A DNA stretch of 34,318 nt from JBGCEZ01 sp045106735 (GTDB lineage Bacteria; Planctomycetota; Phycisphaerae; Phycisphaerales; SM1A02). Under the pieces are notes generated by a model. It was not told the DNA's origin and did no database searches. It was given only the letters and a program-made list of their open reading frames with translations. The translations under genes were made by a program, and so were the position numbers. Of this stretch, positions 16,363 through 23,867 are shown piece by piece (the stretch's first letter is position 1; each line of letters begins with the position of its first letter). Location: positions 1 to 34,318 of the forward strand of contig JBGCEZ010000035.1 in assembly GCA_045106735.1 (NCBI GenBank). The letters are read 5' to 3'.

Positions 16363-17873
16363 CGTCGGTTGATCCATTCAAGGACGGGGTCGTACACGCC
16401 GCCTTCGTTGGCGAAGAGGGCGTGGTTTTTCGCGCTGCTGAACCATTCGCGGGTGCTCGGCACGTGCCGTTTGGCCGTGCGGACCAGGTCGCGCGTCGTG
16501 ATCGGTGTGGGGCGGCCGCTCTTCATCACCTCGGCGAGCTTGCCTTCGACGGTGGCGTTGACGATCTGTTGGAGGTCCGCCCCCGAGCACCCGTCGCTCA
16601 CCTTGGCGATGGCCGCGTGGTCGATGTCTTCCACCGGCCGATCGCGCAGCAGCAGACGGAGGATGGCCGCCCGGCCGTCCGCATCCGGCGGCGGGACGAA
16701 GATGATGCGGTCGAATCGGCCGGGGCGGCGAAAGGCCGGGTCCAGGTGCCAGGGCGCATTGGTCGCCCCCAGAACGAGCAGGCCCTCGTTGTCATGGTCC
16801 ATCCCGTCGAGCTGGGCCAGGAACTCATTGATCAGATGGCGGCCCGCGCTCGCCCGCATGTCGGCCCGGCTCGCAGCCAGCGCGTCGACTTCGTCAAAGA
16901 ACACGACGGCAGGCGTATGCCGCCGGGCTTGCTCGAAGACGCCGGCCAGCCGCTTCTCACTCTGGCCGATGTACATGTCCAGGACATCGCTGATGCCGAC
17001 GGAGATGAACGACGCCTCGACCTCGCCAGCGGTGGCCCGGGCCAGGTGCGTCTTGCCGCATCCGGGTGGTCCGTACAGCAGCACGCCGCCGCCGACGCTC
17101 TTGCCGTACGAACGAAAGAGTTCGGCGTGGGTGATCGGGTGCACGACCTGCATGCGCACCACTTCCTTGAGCTTCTCCATGCCGCCAACGTCGGCGAAGG
17201 TCACGCGTGGGCGTTCGATCTCGGCGGTGCTTCGATCGGGATCGCTCACGTCGCCAAAGTCGCCGCCGTGGGTTTGGCGCTGGCGCACGGGCTCGTCGAA
17301 CTCGTCGTCGTCGTCATCTTCGTCGGCTGCATCGCCGTCTTCGTCGGCCGACCACGGGGCGGGGGGCATCCCAGAGGCCAGAGTTTCGAGTTGATCGCGC
17401 AGGGCCGCCTGTTCATCGGGGTCGATGGCGGTGGTGTCGTCGGCACCATCCGTCGCGGGATCGATGATTGCCGCAAACGTCTCGTCAAGGGCCGGGTCGG
17501 CGAGGCTCGGGTCGATCCGGATGGCCTGGCGGTAGCGGGCGGCGGCGGCGGCGAGCTCTGCGCGGCGAATCAGCAGCCGGGCCAGGAGCATGTGGGCCGC
17601 GGCCGCAGCGCCCGGGCGTTCGACCAAAGATTCGCAAATCACCAGGGCTTCCGAGTCGCGGCCGGCGGCGAACGCGCACCGGGCCAGGGACAGTCGCAGG
17701 CCTTCGGATGCTGGCGTGAGCTCCAGGCCCTCGCGGGTCAGGGCTTCGGCCTCGGGCGCTCGGCCACGGGCCAGCAGCAGGTCGACGACCTTCTCGCGGA
17801 GCCGCACGTTGTCGGGCGACAGGCTGAGGGCCTCGACGAGATCGTCCACAAGGTGCGGGTCGCCGGCGGTCAT
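16359..17873 (-). CDS. TPR-containing AAA+ ATPase
   Basis: A 504-residue protein. Residues 1-130 are TPR-like helices. A strongly acidic linker with runs of Asp/Glu follows at about 165-225. The AAA+ module starts at VTFADVGGMEKLK near 230. Walker A GPPGCGKT has Lys274, Walker B VVFFDEVDAL has Glu328, and the second region of homology has FRRPGRFDR with both arginines. The sequence is closest in style to classical AAA (Cdc48/FtsH/Vps4-like) modules, but it has no protease or second ATPase domain. It therefore looks like a remodelling ATPase with TPR as substrate or partner arm (inference). Start ATG 17873 lies about 75 bases below a TATCCT -10 candidate. Its stop overlaps the start of the TPR membrane gene. 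Confidence 0.92.
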   Translation of the reverse strand: MTAGDPHLVDDLVEALSLSPDNVRLREKVVDLLLARGRAPEAEALTREGLELTPASEGLRLSLARCAFAAGRDSEALVICESLVERPGAAAAAHMLLARLLIRRAELAAAAARYRQAIRIDPSLADPALDETFAAIIDPATDGADDTTAIDPDEQAALRDQLETLASGMPPAPWSADEDGDAADEDDDDDEFDEPVRQRQTHGGDFGDVSDPDRSTAEIERPRVTFADVGGMEKLKEVVRMQVVHPITHAELFRSYGKSVGGGVLLYGPPGCGKTHLARATAGEVEASFISVGISDVLDMYIGQSEKRLAGVFEQARRHTPAVVFFDEVDALAASRADMRASAGRHLINEFLAQLDGMDHDNEGLLVLGATNAPWHLDPAFRRPGRFDRIIFVPPPDADGRAAILRLLLRDRPVEDIDHAAIAKVSDGCSGADLQQIVNATVEGKLAEVMKSGRPTPITTRDLVRTAKRHVPSTREWFSSAKNHALFANEGGVYDPVLEWINRR

Positions 17874-17954
17874 GGATGGGTGTCCCGGAAGAAGGCTTGG
17901 TCGGAGTGGCCGCGGCGGACCGGTGACGGGGGTTGGAGGGCTCAATCGAGCCAG

Positions 17955-17961
17955 TAGGATA
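17955..17961. promoter_or_regulatory. Overlapping divergent -10 candidates
   Basis: TAGGATA reads TAGGAT on the plus strand (towards the DUF1080 gene) and TATCCT on the minus strand (towards the AAA+ gene). It is near the middle of the 214-base divergent gap. A short dyad, GGCTC-AATC-GAGCC at 17939-17952, lies next to it on the AAA+ side. Confidence 0.35.
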
Positions 17962-18087
17962 CGCGGCGACGCGCCGGCGACCAACGGGCTTCCCGCCGGC
18001 TGCCGGGGCCAATCGTCGGGCCGGGCCGCCGGGCCGCGTCGCCGTGGATCGATCCCTCGCTGAGCACCAACGCCGGAACTTCCCCCG

Positions 18088-19434
18088 ATGTCCCACCTGC
18101 ATTCGCATTGCGTGTCCGCTCCCTCGTCCTGGGCTCTTGCCGCGGTGGCCATCGCCGTTTCGGCCGCGCCGGTCATGGCAACGTCGACAGCCGCCACAGC
18201 CGACGCCGCCGCCGCGGCCATCCAGCTGAGCCCGGCCGATGTCGCGGGCGGCTGGGAGATGCTGTTCGACGGCACCAACGCCCGCGCGTTTCGCGGATTC
18301 CAGCTTCCCGGGATGCCGGAGTCCGGATGGACGATCGAAGACGGCTGCCTGGTGACCAACGGGGTCGGGGCCGACATCATCACCAAACGTCAGTTCGGCG
18401 ACTTTGAACTCGTCTTGGAGTGGTCGGCCTCGCCGGGCGGCAACAGCGGGATCATGTACCGCGTGACCGAATCCGACACGGCCACCTACCGCACCGGCCC
18501 CGAGTACCAGATTCTGGACGACGCCGGCTTTGGCGACGGCGTGCCGGCTGACTCGATGAACAGTGCCGGGGCGATCTACGCGATCGCCGCGCCGCCCGCC
18601 GACAAGCCGCTGCGCCCCGCCGGCGAATTCAACGAAGCGCGCGTCCGTCTGAAGGACGGTCTGCTGAGCCACTTCCTCAACGGCGTGAAGGTCGCCGAGA
18701 TGGACATGGACTCTGGCGCGTTCAGTTCGGCCGTGGCGGCCAGCAAGTTCAACGAGATGCCCGGGTTCGCCAAGGCGGCGGTCGGGCACATCGCCCTGCA
18801 GTCGCACGGCGCCCCGATCCGATTCCGCAACATCCGCATTCGCTCGTTCGACGCACCGATGCCCGGCGAGATTGACCTGCTCGCCGGCGACCGCATGGAT
18901 CAGTGGACGCATCACCTCAATGACGACAATGCGACGATGGCCGACGTCTGGTCCATCGACGACGGCGTCCTGCGGTGCGCGGGCAACCCGGTCGGGTACA
19001 TGCGAACCAACGCGACGTACCAGGACTACGTGATCCAGCTCGAGTGGCGCTTCGATCCCGAGAAGGGGCCGGGCAACAGCGGCGTGCTGCTGCGGATGAT
19101 CGAGGAAGACAAGGTGTGGCCGCGTTCGGTTGAGGCCCAGCTCTTCAGCGGAGCGGCCGGCGACTTCTGGAACATCGGCGACTTTCCGATGACCGTGGCC
19201 GCCGATCGGACGCGTGGCCGGAACACGCAACGCACCGGCACCAATGAACGGCCGCTGGGAGCGTGGAATCACTACGAGATCATCGTCAGCGGCGGTGACG
19301 TCGTCCTCAATGTGAACGGGCAGACGCTGAACTCGGCCGCCGATGTCATGCAGGTCCCCGGGTTCATCTGCTTGCAGTCCGAGGGGGCGTACATTGAATT
19401 CCGTCGCGTGCGGCTGAGTGAGATCGACGGCTGA
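18088..19434 (+). CDS. Secreted protein with two DUF1080 domains
   Basis: A 448-residue exported protein. A signal peptide (hydrophobic stretch at about 15-30, then Ala-rich) is followed by two concanavalin-like DUF1080 (3-keto-disaccharide hydrolase fold) domains at about 55-252 and 258-447. Each starts with the typical WEMLFDGTNA / IDLLAGDRMDQW entry and contains the GNSGIMYR / GNSGVLLR motif. Some DUF1080 proteins act on 3-keto-sugars in periplasmic carbohydrate breakdown; many are uncharacterised. No sugar 3-dehydrogenase gene is nearby, so the substrate cannot be named. There is no clear Shine-Dalgarno before ATG 18088. It is convergent with the DinB-like gene. Confidence 0.9.
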   Translation: MSHLHSHCVSAPSSWALAAVAIAVSAAPVMATSTAATADAAAAAIQLSPADVAGGWEMLFDGTNARAFRGFQLPGMPESGWTIEDGCLVTNGVGADIITKRQFGDFELVLEWSASPGGNSGIMYRVTESDTATYRTGPEYQILDDAGFGDGVPADSMNSAGAIYAIAAPPADKPLRPAGEFNEARVRLKDGLLSHFLNGVKVAEMDMDSGAFSSAVAASKFNEMPGFAKAAVGHIALQSHGAPIRFRNIRIRSFDAPMPGEIDLLAGDRMDQWTHHLNDDNATMADVWSIDDGVLRCAGNPVGYMRTNATYQDYVIQLEWRFDPEKGPGNSGVLLRMIEEDKVWPRSVEAQLFSGAAGDFWNIGDFPMTVAADRTRGRNTQRTGTNERPLGAWNHYEIIVSGGDVVLNVNGQTLNSAADVMQVPGFICLQSEGAYIEFRRVRLSEIDG

Positions 19435-19473
19435 GCCGGTTCATCGCGGGGCTCGCGCCGCGCGGTCCGTCGG

Positions 19474-20013
19474 TTACACAAACACCGGCGCCAGGCCGCG
19501 AGCCCGGCGAAACACCTGGAACTGCCCGACGTGCATCGCTTCGTGGTGGGCCAAGCTTGCCGGCAGCAGGCCCAGCACCGGGCACCAGCTTGCGAACTCG
19601 CCGGTGAGCGGAGCTTCGAGTTCCTCGGCCGACCGGGCGTTGAACCACGTGGTCAGCGCGGATCGCGTGGTTTCGAGGGTGGCCAGCAGTCCGTCGAGCG
19701 GCGGGGCGTCCGCTGGCGTCCGGATCGGCGTCGTCTTCCACGCGAAGCGGGCGGCGAATGCCTCGGTGTCTGGAATCGTGGCCGGGCCGCCGACGCTGAC
19801 CAGGCTCATGTCCTCGGCCCAGGCCAGGTGCCCGATCGTCCACGCGACGGTGTTGCCAAGGGCGTCGTCGTCCGGCTCGCCTGAGCCGCCGGGGCCGCCG
19901 CCGCCTCGGCCGCCGAACGGCTCGAACCAGAGCTCGCGCGGCGTGGCGTCGAGCATCCGGAGGAAGACGTCGCGGATGTGCTCAGCGGGTTGCAGCAGGA
20001 TGGCGTGGTTCAC
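19474..20013 (-). CDS. DinB-like (YfiT/DinB) putative metal-dependent protein
   Basis: A 179-residue four-helix-bundle protein of the DinB superfamily. The metal triad is visible: His62 in TIGHLAWAED, and His157 and His161 in HHEAMHVGQ. The family includes thiol-dependent transferases and stress proteins; no substrate can be named. A Gly-rich insertion at about 34-45 (GGRGGGGPGG) lies between the first two helices. Translation starts at GTG 20013; frames open further upstream run into the divergent gene. TATCCT at 20084-20089 is a possible -10 element with a leader of about 60 bases. Confidence 0.85.
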   Translation of the reverse strand: MNHAILLQPAEHIRDVFLRMLDATPRELWFEPFGGRGGGGPGGSGEPDDDALGNTVAWTIGHLAWAEDMSLVSVGGPATIPDTEAFAARFAWKTTPIRTPADAPPLDGLLATLETTRSALTTWFNARSAEELEAPLTGEFASWCPVLGLLPASLAHHEAMHVGQFQVFRRARGLAPVFV

Positions 20014-20083
20014 GGTGAAGCCTTCGGTTGATTGCGGGGCGAGGGGCCGGTGGGGATTTCGGGGCGACGAGCGGGCCGGCGGC

Positions 20084-20093
20084 AGGATACGCT
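20084..20093. promoter_or_regulatory. Shared divergent -10 core
   Basis: AGGATACGCT reads TATCCT on the minus strand (20084-20089, towards the DinB-like gene) and TACGCT on the plus strand (20088-20093, towards the gene at 20132). The two hexamers overlap by two bases, so RNA polymerase could bind for only one direction at a time (inference). Confidence 0.4.
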
Positions 20094-20131
20094 TTGATCG
20101 GCAGTGACTGGACCATCCACAGGAGCCATCC

Positions 20132-20917
20132 ATGATCCGACGCTTTGTGACTCCGCTCGTGGTGGTGGCGGTGGCGCTCATTGGCGGCGTGCTGGTGTTC
20201 GGGACCGGCCTGGACGTGATGCGCAGCCGGGCCGTGGCGGGGGTGTACAAGCAGCGGTTGGCTGATCTCTCGGATCAGCACGTCGCGCTGGCCGACCGAT
20301 ACAACGATGCGGTGCGCCGAACGGCGGTCACTGAGCTGGTCGTGCGGGCGGCGGGCGACCAGGCGGACGGAGTCGACGCCGACGCCGACGCCGACGCAGA
20401 TGCCGACGCCGAGGCCGACGCTGGCGATGCCCGCGGCCGCGCGGGGGACGCTGGCGAAGCCGCCGGCGACGGTGAAATGACGCTCAGTGTCCGCGTTCGG
20501 AGCCTCGAAGGCACCGAGCGCGAGATCATGACCCCGTTCAATCCCAAGGACGAGATCTTCGTCGACTTCGTGGTGATCGATGGCCGCGTCCTGATTCGCC
20601 GGATCTTCGACGAGTTCACGCCGCCGGCCGAAGGATTGTTGATTGACGGGGGCCTGGGTGTTGTCGACTGGGAGAACGAGCGTGCGTCGCTGGGCAAGGC
20701 CGTCTACCGCAGCCTGCGGCCGGGACGGTGGACGATCAGCGTGGCGGGGGCTGGGACGATCGACCTGAAGTGGTCGGGGGAACCGGACGACCCGCCGGCG
20801 GCCCTGGCCGCATCGGTGGCGGTGGAGACGTTCGACGAAATCGAAGCCGAAGCCGGGGCCGCGGAAGAAGCGATCACGTGGCGCGACCTGTGGAAGTGGG
20901 TTCGCGGGTCCGAGTGA
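20132..20917 (+). CDS. Membrane-anchored protein of unknown function
   Basis: A 261-residue protein with an N-terminal membrane helix at about 5-24 and no lipobox. A short charged helical region follows (VYKQRLADLSDQHVALADRY), then a repeat-encoded Asp-Ala tract at 82-97. A beta-rich domain from about 115 contains EIFVDFVVIDGRVLIRRIFDEF and ends in a GxWTISVAGAG segment. I recognise no family. An AGGAG Shine-Dalgarno (20121-20125) precedes ATG 20132. Mean acidity is high, and most of the protein is probably periplasmic (inference). Confidence 0.75.
   Translation: MIRRFVTPLVVVAVALIGGVLVFGTGLDVMRSRAVAGVYKQRLADLSDQHVALADRYNDAVRRTAVTELVVRAAGDQADGVDADADADADADAEADAGDARGRAGDAGEAAGDGEMTLSVRVRSLEGTEREIMTPFNPKDEIFVDFVVIDGRVLIRRIFDEFTPPAEGLLIDGGLGVVDWENERASLGKAVYRSLRPGRWTISVAGAGTIDLKWSGEPDDPPAALAASVAVETFDEIEAEAGAAEEAITWRDLWKWVRGSE
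20375..20422 (+). repeat. In-frame GACGCC hexamer array
   Basis: Eight hexamers, GACGCC with a few single-base variants, encode Asp-Ala repeats in the membrane-anchored protein at 20132-20917. Synonymous changes (GATGCC, GACGCA) show that the array is not a very recent expansion. Confidence 0.88.
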
Positions 20918-20943
20918 GGGAACGGTGCACGTGTCGGGTGCCC

Positions 20944-21003
20944 GTTCGTCGGTCCATCTGTCGGCCCACCCGTCGGTCCACCCGTCGGCCCATCCAACCA
21001 TCC
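20944..21003. repeat. Dodecamer array between convergent genes
   Basis: Five 12-bp units (ACCCGTCGGTCC, ACCCGTCGGCCC and variants) run without an indel and stop 4 bases before the stop codon of the minus-strand SDR gene. They occupy most of the 90-base convergent gap. Confidence 0.88.
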
Positions 21004-21007
21004 ACCA

Positions 21008-22555
21008 TCAATCGGCCGCTGCGTCGCCATCGGATGCCGCTTTGTCCTGCCGTTCCGCTTCGCCTCGCATGCCGCGGAGCATGCCGGCGAAAACCGGCTC
21101 GTGGAACGGCAGCACCGACCACCAGTACAGCAGGCCGAACAGGCCTTTCGGCCGGAACCGCGCTTCCATCACCAAACGGCTGCCGCCTTCTTGCGGCTCG
21201 ATGGCGAACTCCAGCATTGCCTCGCCGGGGAGTCGCATTTCCGCCAGCAGGCTGAGGCTTCGGTCGCGTTCGATGCCCACCACCCGCCAGAAGTCCAGCG
21301 CTTCTCCGTAGTGCAGCTCGTGCGGGTCGCGGCGGCCGCGCCGCAGGCCCGGCCCGCCGACGAGGACGTCGAGCATGCCGCGGATCCGCCAGAGCCAGTC
21401 CACGCCGTACCAGCCGTGTCCGCCGCCCAGTCGGCTGATGGCGGCAAAGACCGCCCGCGGCGAGGCGTCGACGTCGGTCGCCCGGCGGTCCACGAAACAC
21501 GTGCCGCCCGCCCAGTCGGGGTCGCCGGGAATCTCGCCGGCCGCGGACCAACTGGTTTCCACCGCCCGGTCTTCGATCTTGCCCAGGGCGTACCGGATCG
21601 ACATGCGGCAATCGAGCAGCTCCTGGGGCATGAGCTGGGCGGCCACATCGTTGCGGCAGACGACGCGATTGCGGAGTCCTTCCACGAGCGGCCGGGCAAT
21701 CGCCTGGTTCACGGGCGTCACCAGACTCAGCCAGTACGAACTGAGATGCGGCGTCATGAACGGCAAGGCCACGATCAGGCGCCGGCTCAGGCCGCGCTCT
21801 TCGGCCATGAGGCGCATGAGGTCTCGGTATTGCAGGACGTCCGGACCGCCGATGTCCAGCGTGCGGCCCTCGGTCTCGGGAACATCCAGGCAATCCACGA
21901 GGTAGAGCAGCACGTTGCGGATCGCGATGGGCTGCGATTCCGTCCGGACCCAACGCGGCACGACCATCACCGGCAGGCGTTCCACCGCGTACCGCAGCAT
22001 CTCGAAGCTCGCCGACCCCGAGCCGATGATCACCGCGGCGCGCAGCGCCGTCACCGGCACGCCGCTGGTTCGCAGTGCGTCTTCGACTTCGTGGCGGGAT
22101 CGCAGGTGTTCGCTCAGTCCGTCGCCGAGTTCGCCCAGCCCGCCGAGGTACACGATCCGCCGCACGTCGGCCCGGGCCGCGCCGGCGGCGAAGCGTCGGG
22201 CCAGCTCCAGGTCGCGGTCGGCAAAGTCGTCGCCGGCGGCCACCATGGAGTGGATGAGGTAGTACGCCGCGTGGCAGCCTTCGAGTTTGCCGGCCAGCGC
22301 GTCTTCGTCGGCCAAGTCGCCTTCGATCACTTCAACCGCGGGATGATCCGCCCACGCCCGGCGAGCGAGCTTGTCCGGCGACCGAACCAAACATCGGACG
22401 CGCCACCCGCGCTCGATCAGCCGCGGCACCAGGCGTCCGCCGACGTAACCGGTCGCGCCGGTGACGAGCACGGTGCCGCGGGTGGCGGCGCCGGATGTGG
22501 CGATCGACGCGAGGGGGTCGGGGCGGTCGCCGGATGCAGCGGGGGCGTGTGGCAT
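21008..22555 (-). CDS. NAD(P)-binding SDR protein with DUF2867 domain
   Basis: A 515-residue protein. Residues about 28-320 form an atypical short-chain dehydrogenase (NmrA/YbjT-like) with the dinucleotide motif VTGATGYVGGRL. Residues about 345-505 form a DUF2867 domain, with GGHGWYGVDWLWRIRGMLDVLVGG and the ending PKGLFGLLYWWSVLPFHEPVF. This fusion is a known architecture with no settled substrate; a role in quinone- or lipid-like substrate reduction would be a guess. Start ATG 22555 is preferred to ATG 22591 because TACCAT (22564-22569) ends 8 bases upstream. It is followed by a dodecamer array and is divergent from the secreted protein at 22770. Confidence 0.9.
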   Translation of the reverse strand: MPHAPAASGDRPDPLASIATSGAATRGTVLVTGATGYVGGRLVPRLIERGWRVRCLVRSPDKLARRAWADHPAVEVIEGDLADEDALAGKLEGCHAAYYLIHSMVAAGDDFADRDLELARRFAAGAARADVRRIVYLGGLGELGDGLSEHLRSRHEVEDALRTSGVPVTALRAAVIIGSGSASFEMLRYAVERLPVMVVPRWVRTESQPIAIRNVLLYLVDCLDVPETEGRTLDIGGPDVLQYRDLMRLMAEERGLSRRLIVALPFMTPHLSSYWLSLVTPVNQAIARPLVEGLRNRVVCRNDVAAQLMPQELLDCRMSIRYALGKIEDRAVETSWSAAGEIPGDPDWAGGTCFVDRRATDVDASPRAVFAAISRLGGGHGWYGVDWLWRIRGMLDVLVGGPGLRRGRRDPHELHYGEALDFWRVVGIERDRSLSLLAEMRLPGEAMLEFAIEPQEGGSRLVMEARFRPKGLFGLLYWWSVLPFHEPVFAGMLRGMRGEAERQDKAASDGDAAAD

Positions 22556-22563
22556 GCAGGGCC

Positions 22564-22569
22564 ATGGTA
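22564..22569 (-). promoter_or_regulatory. Candidate leaderless -10 element of the SDR gene
   Basis: TACCAT on the minus strand ends 8 bases before ATG 22555. No Shine-Dalgarno lies between. The same hexamer sits 5 bases before the ybbA-like GTG start. Confidence 0.45.
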
Positions 22570-22670
22570 GGCAGGGGCGGGCCCAGGGCATTCAGTTGAA
22601 TTTCCGCGGGGCGATGGAAGCCGGCGGCGTTGGTGCGTGTCTTTGGTGGTGGCCAGCGGGCCACGTCAGG

Positions 22671-22692
22671 CGTTTCGGGACGGTCCGAAACG
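22671..22692. promoter_or_regulatory. 22-bp dyad, possible operator
   Basis: CGTTTCGG-GACGGT-CCGAAACG is a perfect 8-bp inverted repeat with a 6-bp spacer. It lies in the 214-base divergent gap between the SDR gene and the secreted-protein gene. Its size and symmetry fit a dimeric helix-turn-helix regulator site. It could also be a leader hairpin of the gene at 22770. No regulator gene is adjacent. Confidence 0.45.
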
Positions 22693-22769
22693 ACCACGAT
22701 CCCGCAAGGGCCGCATTCGATTCGTCGGCCAACTCGGTCCGGCGACGACCACCCCACGGAGAATCCACC

Positions 22770-23345
22770 ATGTTTCGCTTCACCCGCGCCCGGCGCGTCG
22801 GCGCGATCGCCGTCGCCATGTCCAGTTTCGCTCTTGCCGGCATCGCTTCGGCCGCCCCGTCGACCGCTCGCTCGGTCGCCCCCCAATCGTGTACCGCCGC
22901 CGGCTGCACCGACGCCGGGCATGGCCACGGTCACGCTCGTGGACAACGCGGCGAGCAGGCTCGCGGCGCATGCGGCGAACGCATCTTCGTCGCCGGGCAC
23001 CACACCTGGGTGAACGAACGCATCTGCGTGCAGCGGGCCCGAGTCGACCGAGTCTGGGTGGACGCCGTCTACCGCACGCGGTACGACGCCTGTGGCACCC
23101 CGTACCGGGTGTGCGTCCGCGAGGGCTATTGGAAGCGCGTCCACATTCCCGCTCGCTACGAATCGCGTCCGGTGCGCCGCTGGGTCGCGGGCCAGTGGAC
23201 CACGTGCCAGCGCACCGGCCACCACGTTCACCGAGGGGCCCAGAAGGGGCGGCGTGGGTACGAGCAAGCCCGGCGCGGCCGGAGTTCGGGATCGCGCAGC
23301 AGCAGCCGCGGCATCGACATCCGTTGGGACCGGCTCTTCCGCTGA
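22770..23345 (+). CDS. Secreted basic, aromatic-rich protein of unknown function
   Basis: A 191-residue protein with a clear signal peptide (Arg-rich start, then AIAVAMSSFALAGIASAAP, cleavage near 30). The mature part has a His/Gly-rich segment (GHGHGHARG), several Cys residues and a repeat-like core of V-W-V-x-AVYRTRYD, Y-R-V-CVREGYW, ARYESRPVRRWVAGQW. Alternating Tyr/Trp and Arg in this way suggests a beta-strand surface protein. The C-terminal 40 residues are Arg/Ser-rich. GGAG 8 bases before ATG 22770 supports the start. I recognise no named family. The His-rich part could bind metal, but that is only a possibility. Confidence 0.78.
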   Translation: MFRFTRARRVGAIAVAMSSFALAGIASAAPSTARSVAPQSCTAAGCTDAGHGHGHARGQRGEQARGACGERIFVAGHHTWVNERICVQRARVDRVWVDAVYRTRYDACGTPYRVCVREGYWKRVHIPARYESRPVRRWVAGQWTTCQRTGHHVHRGAQKGRRGYEQARRGRSSGSRSSSRGIDIRWDRLFR

Positions 23346-23867
23346 TTCTCGGCCGAATGGACGACGCTGATTCGACGCTGATTCGCGGCCTCCGAGCGTT
23401 CGATCCATGGCTGATCCGCCACCGGAATCGCCCCGGAGCCGACATCCTCCACCGTCGGTTCGGCCGGCTCGATTCGCGGTCTCGCTCTCGGCCCTCGCGT
23501 CTTCGTCCTTGCTGGGCGAGGAGGCGGGGGCCGCTTTTGTCGTTCGGTGGCCCGGGAATTCGGCGCCAACGGGCCATTTGTCTATGATCCCGTCGTGCAC
23601 GGATGGATTGTTCATCCGGCCACACGTGATCGGAAGGCCGGTTCGCGTGTCGCACCGTGCCGGTGGGGGCGCATGATCGCGCCGAACGGAACGCGTTGAC
23701 GCTCCATGCAGCGTCGCACCTGCGCGATTCGTTCGGGATTGGTCATGATCTGCTTCACTTCGGACCGGCGGCCTCGCACGATTTCATCGGCGGTTTGCGG
23801 CATCATGTTCGCCGACCGCTCCGGCGCGGGCTCCTTCCGCTGCCGATCCCAGACAAGGAGCGTCACC
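23346..23867. other. 522-base gap with weak coding and promoter signals
   Basis: No strong gene is visible. A good -10-like TATGAT at 23583-23588 (+) is followed after 6 bases by a GTG that opens a 34-codon frame ending at 23699. On the other strand a 64-codon frame covers 23612-23806. At most one of these is likely to be real. A duplicated ACGCTGATTCG (about 23367-23389) lies just after the upstream gene. Confidence 0.3.
23612..23806 (-). CDS. Possible small protein, unknown
   Basis: A 64-residue frame starting MMPQTADEIVRGRR and containing IMTNPERIAQVRRCMERQRVPFG. The amphipathic, charged helical character and codon usage look more protein-like than the surrounding shadow frames. There is no good Shine-Dalgarno and no nearby TANNNT element, and it is antisense to the leader of the lipoprotein gene. 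I do not recognise a family. This is a weak call. Confidence 0.3.
   Translation of the reverse strand: MMPQTADEIVRGRRSEVKQIMTNPERIAQVRRCMERQRVPFGAIMRPHRHGATREPAFRSRVAG

Noticed and set aside
15274..17957. Long plus-strand frames (706 and 625 codons) opposite the TPR and AAA+ genes
   Set aside because: No recognisable domain, while the minus strand encodes intact Walker motifs and TPRs.
19445..19461. CGCGG...CCGCG inverted repeat between the DUF1080 and DinB-like genes
   Set aside because: The stem is only 5 bp with an 8-base loop and no T-run, not enough to call a terminator.
23407..23676. An 89-codon plus-strand frame in the gap after the secreted basic protein
   Set aside because: Composition is Pro/Arg/Ser-rich like other non-coding high-GC frames, with no ribosome site and no motif.
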